Assembly: GCF_029051645.1 (NCBI RefSeq)
Contig: NZ_JAACFS010000023.1
Coordinates: 53,204-117,203 of the forward strand
DNA: 64,000 nucleotides
Direction of reading: 5' to 3'
Source: Bradyrhizobium sp. CSA112
GTDB taxonomy: Bacteria > Pseudomonadota > Alphaproteobacteria > Rhizobiales > Xanthobacteraceae
Of this stretch, positions 1-8,638 are shown piece by piece (the first letter of the stretch is position 1; each line of letters begins with the position of its first letter). The notes beneath the pieces are model-generated. The model saw nothing but the letters and a program-made list of their open reading frames with translations. It had not been told where the DNA came from and did not search any database. Position numbers and translations under genes: made by a program.

Positions 1-2
1 CG

Positions 3-170
3 GCGCGGCTGGAAAAGATCGCGAGCCAGCTCGGCCGCACAGTCGTGGCATCGGAGGGATTTGCCGGCATCTGCCGGGAAGGCTGGAGCGATCTCGGCGA
101 GTTTCCGGTCGCCGGTTTCTCCAGGACTGCACGCGTGTACGGCCTGGTCGACGAAAAATCGGCGGCCTGA
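3..170 (+). CDS. C-terminal end of a probable class III adenylate/guanylate cyclase (partial)
   Basis: An open frame enters from the left edge and ends at TGA 168-170, giving 55 residues. It reads like the tail of a class III nucleotide cyclase catalytic domain: an LG-R-VVAS element, then a G-FPVAGF segment and a short VYGLVDE end. Only the tail is present, so no catalytic aspartates can be checked. If correct, the protein makes cyclic nucleotides. The assignment is by resemblance only and could be another fold. Confidence 0.45.
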   Translation, partial: ARLEKIASQLGRTVVASEGFAGICREGWSDLGEFPVAGFSRTARVYGLVDEKSAA

Positions 171-178
171 GGAATCCC

Positions 179-263
179 GTAGCCCGGATGGAGCGCAGCG
201 CAATCCGGGATTTGGCCGCGGCCAAAGCTGTTCCCGGATTGCGCTGCGCTCCATCCGGGCTAC
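179..263. repeat. REP/BIME palindrome upstream of RAYT
   Basis: A 32-bp perfect inverted repeat (179-210 against 232-263) surrounds a 21-bp spacer. The spacer itself holds a 16-bp palindrome (211-226). The arm recurs at 833-864 and, with one mismatch, at 2561-2591. The arrangement matches a bacterial interspersed mosaic element, the REP substrate of the adjacent transposase. Confidence 0.85.
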
Positions 264-295
264 GCGTCTAGCGCAATCTGGGGTAGATTGGCTCC

Positions 296-832
296 ATGGT
301 CCGCTATCGGCGCAATTTCGTCCCCGGTGGGATGTTTTTCTTCACAGTCACGCTGGATGACCGAAAGTCGTCGGTGTTGATCGATCATATCGAGCTGCTG
401 CGCGCCGCATTTCGAGAAACGCAAAGAGAACGGCCGTTTGTTATCGACGCCATCGTCGTTCTGCCCGACCACCTACATGCAGTTCTGACATTGCCGCCTG
501 GCGACTCGGATTTTTCCGATAGGTGGCGTCGGATCAAGGGGAGTTTCACACGAAGCGTTCGCGCCGTGGGCGCTAAGATTTCGCGGGATCATCGTGGTGA
601 ATATTCTCTTTGGCAAAGGCGATTTTGGGAACACACCATACGGGACGACGGCGACTTCGAACGCTGCGTTAATTATGTGCATTTCAATCCGGTCAAGCAC
701 CAACTCGCAACTTCGCCGTCCGATTGGCCGTTCTCCTCGCTGCATCGCTATGTCCGCGCGGGCATTCTGCCTCCGGATTGGGGCGGCGATGGGCGCGTCG
801 ATACGACCAATTTCGGCGAGCGGAAGGACTGA
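296..832 (+). CDS. REP-associated tyrosine transposase (RAYT, IS200/Y1-like)
   Basis: This 178-residue single-domain HUH nuclease has the IS200-like metal-binding HLH motif (DHLHAV, His59 and His61). The nucleophile is probably Tyr127 in CVNYVHFNPVKH, and the WQRRFWEH block before it (107-114) is typical of RAYTs. RAYTs are domesticated transposases that bind and cleave REP hairpins and are thought to spread them. The gene is framed by REP arms: one ends 33 bp before the start, another begins at the first base after the stop codon. No separate transposon ends are visible, as expected for this family. Confidence 0.9.
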   Translation: MVRYRRNFVPGGMFFFTVTLDDRKSSVLIDHIELLRAAFRETQRERPFVIDAIVVLPDHLHAVLTLPPGDSDFSDRWRRIKGSFTRSVRAVGAKISRDHRGEYSLWQRRFWEHTIRDDGDFERCVNYVHFNPVKHQLATSPSDWPFSSLHRYVRAGILPPDWGGDGRVDTTNFGERKD

Positions 833-864
833 GCCCGGATTGCGCTGCGCTCCATCCGGGCTAC
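833..864. repeat. REP arm immediately after the RAYT stop codon
   Basis: This 32-bp copy is identical to the right arm at 232-263 and in the same orientation. It abuts the RAYT stop codon and lies 8 bp from the end of clpS, so it sits between two converging genes. Confidence 0.85.
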
Positions 865-872
865 GGGAGAAT

Positions 873-1178
873 TCATTCTTCCGGCTCGGTCGTGAACAGC
901 AGCGGATAGCCCTTGGCGCGGCCGGCGTCGGTGGCGCGCGTTGCCTTGGTCTCGGCGACGTCCTTGGTGAACACGGCGACCACGCAGACGCCGCGTCGGT
1001 GCGCCGTGATCATCACCCTGTGGGCCTGGTCCTCGGTCATGCGGAATTCGGCCTTCAGGACGGTGACGACGAATTCGCGCGGCGTGTAATCGTCATTGAT
1101 CAGAATGACCTTGTGCAGGCGCGGGCGCTCGGTCTTGGTTTTGACCTTTGTTTTTGGCGTGACGACGGTATCGGCCAT
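873..1178 (-). CDS. clpS: ATP-dependent Clp protease adaptor ClpS (ClpS2-like)
   Basis: The 101-residue cytoplasmic adaptor delivers N-degron proteins to ClpAP. After a basic tail of about 20 residues comes the ClpS core, with the LINDDYTPREFVV substrate-binding segment (residues 26-38). A TAHRRGVCVVAVF helix/strand and VAETKA follow. The TAHRRG form, in place of the usual VHHKG, and the YPLLFTTEPEE end resemble the second ClpS paralogue (ClpS2) of alphaproteobacteria. The gene stands alone, convergent with the RAYT gene. Confidence 0.93.
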   Translation of the reverse strand: MADTVVTPKTKVKTKTERPRLHKVILINDDYTPREFVVTVLKAEFRMTEDQAHRVMITAHRRGVCVVAVFTKDVAETKATRATDAGRAKGYPLLFTTEPEE

Positions 1179-1683
1179 TTCCAGTCAAGTCCGGCAAGCA
1201 AGCGAGTTGTGGCGGGCCCGCTGCGCTCAGTCCGCCAGACGTTCCGCCATGGACTGATCGCCGCAGCTGACGGCCGCCTCGATCAGTTTACAGGCTCCGG
1301 GCCGGTCCTGAAACTGGGCGTTTGCAGAGAGTTTCAGTTCGATCAGGGCTTTCATGCGCGAAAGCGAGCAGGCCGCTCGACATAACGGCCGTGCGCAACA
1401 ATGGCGGCAGGCTGTCATTTGCGGGAAGTTTTGGAGGCGTAACCGTGATCGTGCCAATTCGGCCCTTCTTGTCCGGCCGCATCGCTTCTGTCGCGCCGAG
1501 CGCCGTAATCGTGCAAGCCCGAAGCGCGGCGCTGGGCAGGCGAATCGCGGAGTGGAACCTGCGGGGCACGCGGGCTGCGGATGAAGCCTGATCCTAACCC
1601 GAATGTGAAGGACAAATGATTTCAGCGCTTTGCGTCGGCCGCTTTGCATGTCACCATCACTGTCGTTCGACGGGAGGGCCGCA
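1179..1683. other. Intergenic stretch without a convincing gene
   Basis: All six frames hold only Arg/Ala-rich shadow ORFs. The one candidate is a 42-codon minus-strand ORF (1227-1355), whose peptide looks protein-like but lacks a Shine-Dalgarno sequence. No hairpin terminator was recognised. Confidence 0.4.
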
Positions 1684-2553
1684 ATGCGCTGGTATGTCTC
1701 GATCGGGGTCGTGCTTGTAGCGGGCGTACTCGCCGGCGGCGATGTGGCGAGTTTTGCCGCGCCGTATCAAACGAACCGGCCGGGCCACCAGCCGGACGCG
1801 AGCCGCCAACTGGCCGATAAGGATGCCAATCCGACCGTCGATGTCGAACTCGTCCTTGCCGTCGACGTCTCCTATTCGATGGACATGGACGAACTCGCGC
1901 TGCAGCGGGAGGGCTACGCACAGGCGATCGTCTCCAAGGAATTCCTGCAGGCGCTGAAGAGCGGCCCGAACGGCCGGATCGCGGTGACCTATTTCGAATG
2001 GGCGGCATCCTCCGACCAGAAGATCATCATCCCGTGGCGCCTGATCGACGGGCCCGAGACGGCGGACGCCGTTGCCAATGAAATCGTCAAGACCCCGATC
2101 CGCCGGGCATCGCGCACCTCGATATCGGGTGCGATCAACTTCGCCTTGCCGCTGTTCGACGAGAGCCCGCACCGCGGCTTGCGGCGCGTGATCGATATTT
2201 CCGGCGACGGCCCCAACAACAACGGTATGCCGGTGACGGTCGCGCGCGACGCCGCGCTCGAAAAAGGCATCATCATCAACGGCCTGCCGATCATGGTGAA
2301 GGAGCCGTCTTATTCCACGATGGATATCGACAATCTCGATTACTATTACGAGGACTGCGTCATCGGCGGCCCCGGCGCCTTCGTCGTGACGATCAAAGAC
2401 CGCGACAAGTTCAAGGAAGCGATCCGCACCAAGCTGCTGTTGGAAGTCGCCGGCCGCACCCCGGAACGCCACGTCGTGCCGGCCGCAGGCAAGGAGCCGC
2501 GCGTCAATTGCATGATCGGCGAAAAGATCTGGCAGGACCGGTGGGGGAGGTAG
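1684..2553 (+). CDS. DUF1194 family protein with von Willebrand A-like domain, exported
   Basis: The chosen ATG gives 289 residues, opens with a signal peptide (hydrophobic core about residues 5-26), and is preceded by GGGAGG. An upstream in-frame start at 1630 would bury that signal. The mature protein starts a VWA-like fold at about residue 52, with a MIDAS-type D-x-S-x-S motif (DVSYS, 61-65). DUF1194 proteins are periplasmic or secreted and of unknown function. The MIDAS site suggests metal-dependent protein binding. A REP copy follows 7 bp after the stop. Confidence 0.88.
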   Translation: MRWYVSIGVVLVAGVLAGGDVASFAAPYQTNRPGHQPDASRQLADKDANPTVDVELVLAVDVSYSMDMDELALQREGYAQAIVSKEFLQALKSGPNGRIAVTYFEWAASSDQKIIIPWRLIDGPETADAVANEIVKTPIRRASRTSISGAINFALPLFDESPHRGLRRVIDISGDGPNNNGMPVTVARDAALEKGIIINGLPIMVKEPSYSTMDIDNLDYYYEDCVIGGPGAFVVTIKDRDKFKEAIRTKLLLEVAGRTPERHVVPAAGKEPRVNCMIGEKIWQDRWGR

Positions 2554-2560
2554 CTATCTC

Positions 2561-2591
2561 GTAGCCCGGATGGAGCGAAGCGCAATCCGGG
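2561..2591. repeat. Solitary REP copy
   Basis: This copy matches the left REP arm (179-210) with one substitution. It lies between the converging DUF1194 and nucleotidyltransferase genes. Confidence 0.75.
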
Positions 2592-2619
2592 GAGCGGCGT
2601 TACCGCTTGCACCGCCCCT

Positions 2620-3465
2620 TCACGCGGGGTTGGTGGTCCCTGCTGATATCTCCCTGATATCATGCTCCAGCGAACGCAGCGTCTGTAATGCCGCCTCGTG
2701 CTGTCCGGATCCGATCAATCGCCAGAGATCGGCGACCCGGCCCGTCAGGCCCCGGATCGTCACGGGAAAACTGGCAGCCGCAGCCAACGCGCTTTTCTCG
2801 TTGATGAGATATTGCCCGTTGAGGGCAAACAGAACCTGTCCCAGGCAAGCCAGTGCACGGTAGGCGCAGCCGGCAATATGGGTGCTGTCGCCGCGCGGCA
2901 GGGCGGTCTCGGCATTCTCGATGCTGAACAAGATTTCCCATTGAAAGCGCCGGATCAGGGTATCGCGCATCGCGCGCGGGTAGGGCGAAGTGCTCGCCTT
3001 CAACGCCGCGATCACTCCGTTAGGATCATGCAGCGGATGGCACTGCGCGACCTCGCCCATCCATATCGCGGAGCAAAAGCCATGCGGATGGCCGGGCTGG
3101 TAATATATGCCGATGTCGCCGCGCTGGCACATTTCGATCGTCTCCGTGACTTTGTCGATGCTTCGGTAGAGCAGGTCGACCTTGCGTCCGCCGATCGCGA
3201 GCCACGCGCCGCCGACGATCCATGGCCCCCATTCGCCAACGGGCGTCACGCGGATGGCGTCCGGCTCGTCGACGATGGCTTTCACCACCTCGCGGAGTTG
3301 ATCGGTATCCAAACCGGCGCCGTCAGCATAGTAGAGGCCGATATCATGGTCGGATGCGGCGTGCGCTGTTCCGCGCGCCCGCGATCCGCCGAGCACAATG
3401 GCGGCAATGCCGGAGACAGCGGCGAGGAGGGGAGTGATGCGCGTGAGGAGCGGATCGTGTGACAT
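2620..3465 (-). CDS. Nucleotidyltransferase-domain protein
   Basis: The start at 3465 gives 281 residues and puts the catalytic motif near the N-terminus. GGSRARGTA (26-34) followed by SDHDIG (D39, D41) is the GS-x10-12-DxD signature of the polymerase-beta nucleotidyltransferase superfamily. The C-terminal half is helical, with LRSLEHDIREI at the end. Such proteins transfer a nucleotide to a small molecule, RNA or protein; the substrate cannot be read here. A longer frame to 3567 adds 34 residues and overlaps the end of the neighbouring methyltransferase gene, so I reject it. Confidence 0.8.
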   Translation of the reverse strand: MSHDPLLTRITPLLAAVSGIAAIVLGGSRARGTAHAASDHDIGLYYADGAGLDTDQLREVVKAIVDEPDAIRVTPVGEWGPWIVGGAWLAIGGRKVDLLYRSIDKVTETIEMCQRGDIGIYYQPGHPHGFCSAIWMGEVAQCHPLHDPNGVIAALKASTSPYPRAMRDTLIRRFQWEILFSIENAETALPRGDSTHIAGCAYRALACLGQVLFALNGQYLINEKSALAAAASFPVTIRGLTGRVADLWRLIGSGQHEAALQTLRSLEHDIREISAGTTNPA

Positions 3466-3535
3466 GGACGAACTGCGAGGGACCGGCGTGCAGTATATCG
3501 AACGGCGCTGCGCCTCGCGATAGCCGTATCTGGCG

Positions 3536-4783
3536 TTATCGCCTGAACCGCGCCACCAGCTCGACATGCGGCGTGTGGCGAAACTGGTCGACCGGCGTGA
3601 CGCCGTCGATTTTGTAGCCGCCGTCGATCAGGATCTTGGCGTCGCGCGCGAATGTCGTGACATCGCACGATACCGCAACCACCGTCGGAATCCTGCTGGC
3701 TGCGAGTTGGGTCACTTGCGCTCGCGCGCCCTGCCGCGGCGGATCGAACACGACCGTGTCGTAGTCGCGCAATTCCTGCGGCATCAACGGACGGCGAAAC
3801 AGGTCGCGCGCCTCCGCCTTGACCGGCTTCAGTCCCGGCGTCGAAGTCGCAGCCTTCTGCAATGCCGCGACCGCGCCGGCGTCGCTGTCGAAAGCGGCAA
3901 GGCGCGACTTCGCCGCAAGCCGCAGCGCAAAGGGACCCACGCCGCAGAACAGGTCAGCGATATATTTGGCGCGCTTGCAATGGTCGGAGACGAGCGCGGC
4001 CAGCGTTTCCTCGCCAGCGACGGTAGCCTGCAGGAACGAACCGGGCGGCAGCGCCACCTGTGCGGCGCCGATCGAAATCAAGGGCGGCGCACGCATCAGC
4101 ACCAGCTCACCGTGGCGCGTCAGCCGCGCCAGCCGATGCTGTTCCGCAATGCGCGACAGCCGCGCGACCATGGCTGATGATACCGGGCCGGAGCCGCGCA
4201 CATCGACATCGAGTCCGCTATTGGTCGCGGTGATCTGGATGTCGAGCGGCTTGCCCATCGTGATCAGCGGCTCGGCGATGGCCCAGGCGGCCTCGATCGC
4301 GCCGCCCAGATTTGGATCGAGAATCGGGCAGCGGTCGATCGGAATGATGTCGTGTGAACCTGCCGCCGCATAGCCGACCTTGAGCACGTCGTGCGTTCCC
4401 ATCCGTGCGTGCAGGGTGATGCGCCTGCGGCCCGCGCCATGGGCGTCGACCAGGGGCGCCACGTCGCAATCGATTCCCGCCTGCGCCAGCGTGGTCACCA
4501 CGAGGTGGCGCTTCCAGGCGCGATAGGGCTCGGCGTCCCAGTGCTGGATCGCGCAGCCGCCGCAAACGCCGAAATGCGGACAGAACGGCGCGATCCTCGC
4601 CGGGCTTGGGGTCTCGACCTTGAGCAATCGCCGGCGGTCGGGATGGTGGCCGGGAACTGGACCGACCTCGATCGTTTCGCCGCCCAGCGTGTAGGGAACG
4701 TAGATGTTGCCGCCGCCGGCGATGGCGACGCCGTCGCCGTGATGGCCGACATGGTCGATGACGAGGCGCTCGCCGTCAGCCAC
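3536..4783 (-). CDS. TrmA/RlmD-type SAM-dependent RNA (uracil-5-)methyltransferase
   Basis: The 415-residue protein has an N-terminal TRAM-like domain. An iron-sulfur cysteine set follows (C68, C74, C77, with a probable fourth near 152 in DRCPILD). SAM-binding motif I is DLFCGVGPFALRL, and the substrate-site motif FDPPRQGA comes later. The catalytic cysteine is C373 in VAVSCDVTTFARD. The family methylates U in rRNA or tRNA; the target position cannot be told from sequence. It overlaps the end of tlyA by 8 bp, which fits a shared transcript of RNA-modification genes. Confidence 0.92.
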   Translation of the reverse strand: MADGERLVIDHVGHHGDGVAIAGGGNIYVPYTLGGETIEVGPVPGHHPDRRRLLKVETPSPARIAPFCPHFGVCGGCAIQHWDAEPYRAWKRHLVVTTLAQAGIDCDVAPLVDAHGAGRRRITLHARMGTHDVLKVGYAAAGSHDIIPIDRCPILDPNLGGAIEAAWAIAEPLITMGKPLDIQITATNSGLDVDVRGSGPVSSAMVARLSRIAEQHRLARLTRHGELVLMRAPPLISIGAAQVALPPGSFLQATVAGEETLAALVSDHCKRAKYIADLFCGVGPFALRLAAKSRLAAFDSDAGAVAALQKAATSTPGLKPVKAEARDLFRRPLMPQELRDYDTVVFDPPRQGARAQVTQLAASRIPTVVAVSCDVTTFARDAKILIDGGYKIDGVTPVDQFRHTPHVELVARFRR

Positions 4784-5531
4784 GCCGCGCGCCCATGAAG
4801 AATTCGATATTACCGTCGCCTCCGGTGATCGAGGAAGGAAACACCTGGATATCGGTGCAGCCGAGCGAGGCGGCGAAGGCCGAGATATCGTCGCAGATTT
4901 CCTGGTGCACCATCGCGTTGCGGATGATGCCGCGCTTGGAATGCTTTCGCTCCGCCTCGAATTGCGGCTTGATCAGCGCGAGCAGATGCATCGGTGCTGC
5001 GGCGAGCGACAGCGCCACCGGCAGCACCGCCTTCAATGAAATGAAGCTGACGTCGATGACGACGACATCGGGCCGTGCGGGCAGGCGCTTGCCCTCGAAT
5101 TTGCGGATGTCGGTTTCTTCCATCGACACGATCCGGGGGTGGTCGCGCAGCGAGGGATGCAACTGGCCTTGCCCGACATCGATGGCGAAGACGAGGCTTG
5201 CGCCGTTTTGCAGCAGCACCTCGGTGAAGCCGCCGGTGGAGGCGCCGACGTCGAGGCAGACATGCCCCTCGATATCGATCGGATAGTGCTCCAGGGCGCC
5301 TGCGAGCTTGACGCCGCCGCGCGAGACGTAGGGGTGCGCGGGCTGCGCGGACAATTCGGTACTGGCGGCGATCATCTCCGACGCCTTCGACACCTGCCGG
5401 CCGTCGGCCGTGACGCCGCCGGCGTCGATCGCCGCACGGGCGCGGGCGCGGCTTTCGAACAGGCCGCGCTCCACCAGGAGCACGTCCACGCGCTTGCGGG
5501 GAGAGGTCTCGCTGTCGTTCTTGTCAGCCAA
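4776..5531 (-). CDS. tlyA: TlyA family rRNA (cytidine-2'-O)-methyltransferase / hemolysin-like
   Basis: The 251-residue protein has an S4 RNA-binding domain (about 12-70, RVDVLLVERGLFESRARA) and an FtsJ-like Rossmann methyltransferase. SAM motif LDVGASTGGFTEVLLQ falls at 93-108, followed by DVSFISL and a LIKPQFE element. TlyA proteins 2'-O-methylate cytidines in 16S and 23S rRNA. The start gives 8-bp translational overlap with the methyltransferase downstream, and the deoxyribosyltransferase gene ends 2 bp upstream. In many alphaproteobacteria tlyA follows dxs, as it does here apart from the inserted deoxyribosyltransferase. Confidence 0.93.
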   Translation of the reverse strand: MADKNDSETSPRKRVDVLLVERGLFESRARARAAIDAGGVTADGRQVSKASEMIAASTELSAQPAHPYVSRGGVKLAGALEHYPIDIEGHVCLDVGASTGGFTEVLLQNGASLVFAIDVGQGQLHPSLRDHPRIVSMEETDIRKFEGKRLPARPDVVVIDVSFISLKAVLPVALSLAAAPMHLLALIKPQFEAERKHSKRGIIRNAMVHQEICDDISAFAASLGCTDIQVFPSSITGGDGNIEFFMGARRG

Positions 5532-5533
5532 TG

Positions 5534-6097
5534 TCAGTCCGATTTGCCGGTGGCGCGACCCGCCGCGAGCGCCACGCAGGCCTCGAAGGAGGTGAGATCG
5601 CGCCAGATATCCGCGGGCCGCTGCCGCGGCGTCACCAGTCTAGCACCATGCAGGTCGAGCGTGTGGATCATCATGAGATTGTCGGGCAGGCCGAAATCCT
5701 CGACCGTCAGTCCGTCATCGTCGATCAAGTGGCCTCCGCCGGCTTTCGTGACCGCAAAGGATCGCGCAACACGTTCGGCATAGACGGCGGGATCGTTGCT
5801 GTAGGCTAAACAGAGCTTGCCGCGGCCGGCCATGTAGCCGAGTTCATAGACGGTGCCGGTGTCGGCACTGGGGCCGCGAAACGGCGTCAGATTGGCAATG
5901 ATCGCGTCCGCCGCGTCCATCATCGCTTCGTTGCCTTTGAAAATGGCGAGCGAGGCGTCAGCGGCTGCAAGATCGACCGTATTGTCGAGCGGGTAGAGGC
6001 CGCTCACGCCATGGCGGTCGCAGATCGCGACCTTGCGGCGCCCGATCTCGATCGCGTCCGGCAGGAACACATCGGGACCTGCCAGATAGATCTTCAT
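5534..6097 (-). CDS. Nucleoside 2-deoxyribosyltransferase family protein
   Basis: The start at MKIYLAGPDVF gives 187 residues, the usual family length; the longer frame adds nine unlikely residues. The family moves 2-deoxyribose between bases or hydrolyses deoxynucleosides in salvage. Visible signatures are YLAGPDVF at the N-terminus, a D-A-I-I-A-N-L-T-P-F-R-G-P segment, and the nucleophile region SADTGTVYELGYM with its conserved Glu. It sits between dxs and tlyA, its stop 2 bp from the tlyA start. No strong Shine-Dalgarno is seen. Confidence 0.85.
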   Translation of the reverse strand: MKIYLAGPDVFLPDAIEIGRRKVAICDRHGVSGLYPLDNTVDLAAADASLAIFKGNEAMMDAADAIIANLTPFRGPSADTGTVYELGYMAGRGKLCLAYSNDPAVYAERVARSFAVTKAGGGHLIDDDGLTVEDFGLPDNLMMIHTLDLHGARLVTPRQRPADIWRDLTSFEACVALAAGRATGKSD

Positions 6098-6161
6098 GGG
6101 GCTACCGGTGCTGTTAAGCAATGAGATCGGTCGAATAGCTGACCACGGTAAGACTGCGCTC

Positions 6162-6315
6162 CCTCTCCCGCTTGCGGGGGAGGGCTGGGTTGGGGGTGCC
6201 GCCGCGAGTCACACTGTTCGTGTGGATAGAGCTTCCCCCACCCGGATCGCATCTTTCGATGCGATCCGACCTCAGAGCGAGCTACGCTCGTCTCGACCCC
6301 CGCAAGCGGGAGAGG
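6162..6315. repeat. Palindromic intergenic repeat between dxs and the deoxyribosyltransferase gene
   Basis: Outer inverted arms (6162-6179 and 6297-6314) enclose an inner hairpin (6243-6250 with 6261-6268). The element fills almost the whole gap. I remember similar elements between Bradyrhizobium genes; copy number was not checked. Confidence 0.7.
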
Positions 6316-6362
6316 TGGAGCGAGGCCGCGGATAAACCGATTCAACCAAATAGAGCCTGCCC

Positions 6363-8288
6363 TCAGGCGAGCTTGACCGTCTCGGTCTTGTAGTCCTTGC
6401 CGAGCGCGTCGAACACCTTGGCGACGATGCCCTTGGCGTCGAGGCCGGCATGGGCATACATCGCGCTCGGCGAATCGTGGTCGATGAACTCGTCGGGCAG
6501 GATCATGGCGCGCATCCTTAAACCCCCGTCGAGCATGCCATGTTCGGCCAGCGTCTGCATGACGTGCGAGCCGAACCCGCCGATCGAGCCTTCCTCGATC
6601 GTGAGCAGGACTTCGTGGTCGCGCGCCAGCTTCAGCACCAGATCGACGTCCAGCGGCTTCATGAAGCGCGCGTCTGCGATCGTGGTGGAGAGGCCGTGGG
6701 CGGCGAGTTCGTCGGCGGCCTTTTCGCATTCGGCCAGACGCGTGCCGAAGGACAGCAGGGCGATCTTGTTGCCCTGGCGGACAACGCGGCCCTTGCCGAT
6801 CTCGAGCGGCGTGCCGACCTCGGGCATATCGACACCGCGGCCTTCGCCGCGCGGATAGCGCACTGCGCTCGGGCGATCGTTGATCGCGACCTGCGTGGCG
6901 ACCATGTTGACCAGTTCCGCCTCGTCGGACGCGGCCATGATCACGAAGTTCGGCAGGCAGCCGAGATAGGCGTTGTCGAAGGAGCCGGCATGGGTCGCGC
7001 CGTCGGCACCGACCAGGCCGGCGCGGTCGATCGCGAAGCGTACCGGCAGGCTCTGGATCGCGACGTCATGGACTACCTGGTCATAGCCGCGCTGCAGGAA
7101 GGTCGAGTAGATCGCGCAGAACGGCTTGTAGCCTTCGGTGGCGAGGCCGGCGGCAAACGTCACTGCATGCTGCTCGGCAATGCCGACGTCGAAGGTGCGG
7201 TCGGGGAAAGCCTTGTTGAAGATGTCGACGCCGGTGCCCGACGGCATCGCGGCGGTGATGGCGACGATCTTTTCGTCCTTCTCGGCTTCCTTGACCAGGC
7301 TCTGGCCGAACACGTTCTGGTAGGCCGGCGCGTTCGGTTTTGCCTTGGCCTGGGCGCCGGTGGCGACGTCGAACTTGACCACCGCGTGATACTTGTCGGC
7401 GGAAGCTTCCGCCGGGCCGTAGCCCTTGCCCTTCTGGGTAACGACGTGGACCAGGATCGGGCCGGTTTCCATGTCGCGGACGTTCTTCAGGACCGGCAGC
7501 AAATGGTCGAGGTTATGGCCGTCGATCGGGCCGACGTAATAGAAGCCGAGTTCCTCGAACAGCGTGCCGCCGTCCATCATGAAGCCGCGGGAATATTCCT
7601 CGACGCGGTTGGCGCGGTTGGCGAGGATCTTGGGCAGACGCTTGTTGATCTGCTTGGCCGCCTCGCGCAGCGAGCGGTAGGTCTTGCCGGAATAGAGCCG
7701 CGACAGGTACGCGCTCATCGCGCCGACCGGCGGCGCAATCGACATGTCGTTGTCGTTGAGAATGACGATCAGGCGCGAATTCATGGCGCCCGCATTGTTC
7801 ATGGCCTCATAGGCCATGCCCGCCGACATCGCGCCGTCGCCGATCACGGCAATGACGTTGTTCTTGCCACCGGCGAGGTCGCGCGCCACGGCCATGCCGA
7901 GGCCGGCCGAGATCGAGGTGGAGGAATGCGCCGCGCCGAACGGGTCGTAGTCGCTCTCGCTGCGCTTGGTGAAGCCGGAGAGGCCGCCGCCGGTGCGCAG
8001 CGTGCGGATGCGGTCGCGGCGGCCGGTCAGGATCTTGTGCGGGTAGGCCTGGTGGCCGACGTCCCAGATCAGCCGGTCGCGCGGCGTATCGAAGATGTAA
8101 TGGATCGCGGTGGTCAGTTCCACGACGCCGAGGCCGGCGCCGAAGTGGCCGCCGGTTACCGAAACGGCGTCGATGGTTTCCTGGCGGAGTTCGTCGGCGA
8201 CCTGGCGCACCTGCTCGATCTTGAGCTTGCGAAGATCGTCGGGTGTGCGGATGGTATCGAGAAGCGGCGTTTTACTAAATGTGGTCAC
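6363..8288 (-). CDS. dxs: 1-deoxy-D-xylulose-5-phosphate synthase
   Basis: This thiamine-diphosphate enzyme condenses pyruvate and glyceraldehyde 3-phosphate, the entry step of the MEP isoprenoid pathway. It shows the ThDP-binding motif GDGAMSAGMAYEAMNNAG, the DVGHQAYPHK substrate loop, FDVGIAEQHAVTFAAG of the transketolase pyrimidine domain and a C-terminal transketolase domain. A GTG start at 8288 (VTTFSKTPLLDTI) gives 641 residues, the common length. Two upstream in-frame starts (8309, 8336) would add 7 or 16 residues, and none has a good Shine-Dalgarno. Confidence 0.96.
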   Translation of the reverse strand: MTTFSKTPLLDTIRTPDDLRKLKIEQVRQVADELRQETIDAVSVTGGHFGAGLGVVELTTAIHYIFDTPRDRLIWDVGHQAYPHKILTGRRDRIRTLRTGGGLSGFTKRSESDYDPFGAAHSSTSISAGLGMAVARDLAGGKNNVIAVIGDGAMSAGMAYEAMNNAGAMNSRLIVILNDNDMSIAPPVGAMSAYLSRLYSGKTYRSLREAAKQINKRLPKILANRANRVEEYSRGFMMDGGTLFEELGFYYVGPIDGHNLDHLLPVLKNVRDMETGPILVHVVTQKGKGYGPAEASADKYHAVVKFDVATGAQAKAKPNAPAYQNVFGQSLVKEAEKDEKIVAITAAMPSGTGVDIFNKAFPDRTFDVGIAEQHAVTFAAGLATEGYKPFCAIYSTFLQRGYDQVVHDVAIQSLPVRFAIDRAGLVGADGATHAGSFDNAYLGCLPNFVIMAASDEAELVNMVATQVAINDRPSAVRYPRGEGRGVDMPEVGTPLEIGKGRVVRQGNKIALLSFGTRLAECEKAADELAAHGLSTTIADARFMKPLDVDLVLKLARDHEVLLTIEEGSIGGFGSHVMQTLAEHGMLDGGLRMRAMILPDEFIDHDSPSAMYAHAGLDAKGIVAKVFDALGKDYKTETVKLA

Positions 8289-8638
8289 TGCGATATTCCA
8301 ATTTTGCATGTCAGGGCGAGCGGCCTGACGCGACACGGGAAGCGCGTTAACCGCGCCGTGAAAATCCTGCCCCGCCTGCCAACCCGGCAGGCCGGTACCT
8401 GATTTGAAAGCCTAGATGCACTCCGGTTTAAACCATGTGATATGCATCACGTTAGTCGCTTCTAACCCTTCCCGGTTCAGTTTCTTTAGTTATTTGAGGT
8501 GCTTGCTGCCGTGGAAAGTTGCCCGGCAGGCTTCTTTCCCCAGCGCACAGAACGGCAAGCTTTACACCAAAGCTGCTGCCAAAGCCAACCCGGAGAGCTG
8601 ATTCGGTTCCGGGGCGCAGGGCCGAAAAATCTCGATTT
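8289..8638. other. Intergenic region upstream of dxs
   Basis: This is AT-richer than its neighbours around 8410-8500, which fits a dxs promoter region, but no clear -35/-10 pair can be asserted. A short inverted repeat lies near 8376-8392. No gene is seen. Confidence 0.35.

Noticed and set aside
2698..3462. 254-codon plus-strand ORF opposite the nucleotidyltransferase gene
   Set aside because: Shadow frame without motif or Shine-Dalgarno; the minus-strand frame has the GS-DxD catalytic motif.
8376..8392. Inverted repeat as a dxs terminator
   Set aside because: It lies upstream of the gene and has no U-tract.
6540..8402. 620-codon plus-strand ORF opposite dxs
   Set aside because: It is an antisense shadow of a GC-rich gene; dxs on the minus strand has full family motifs, and the shadow has none.
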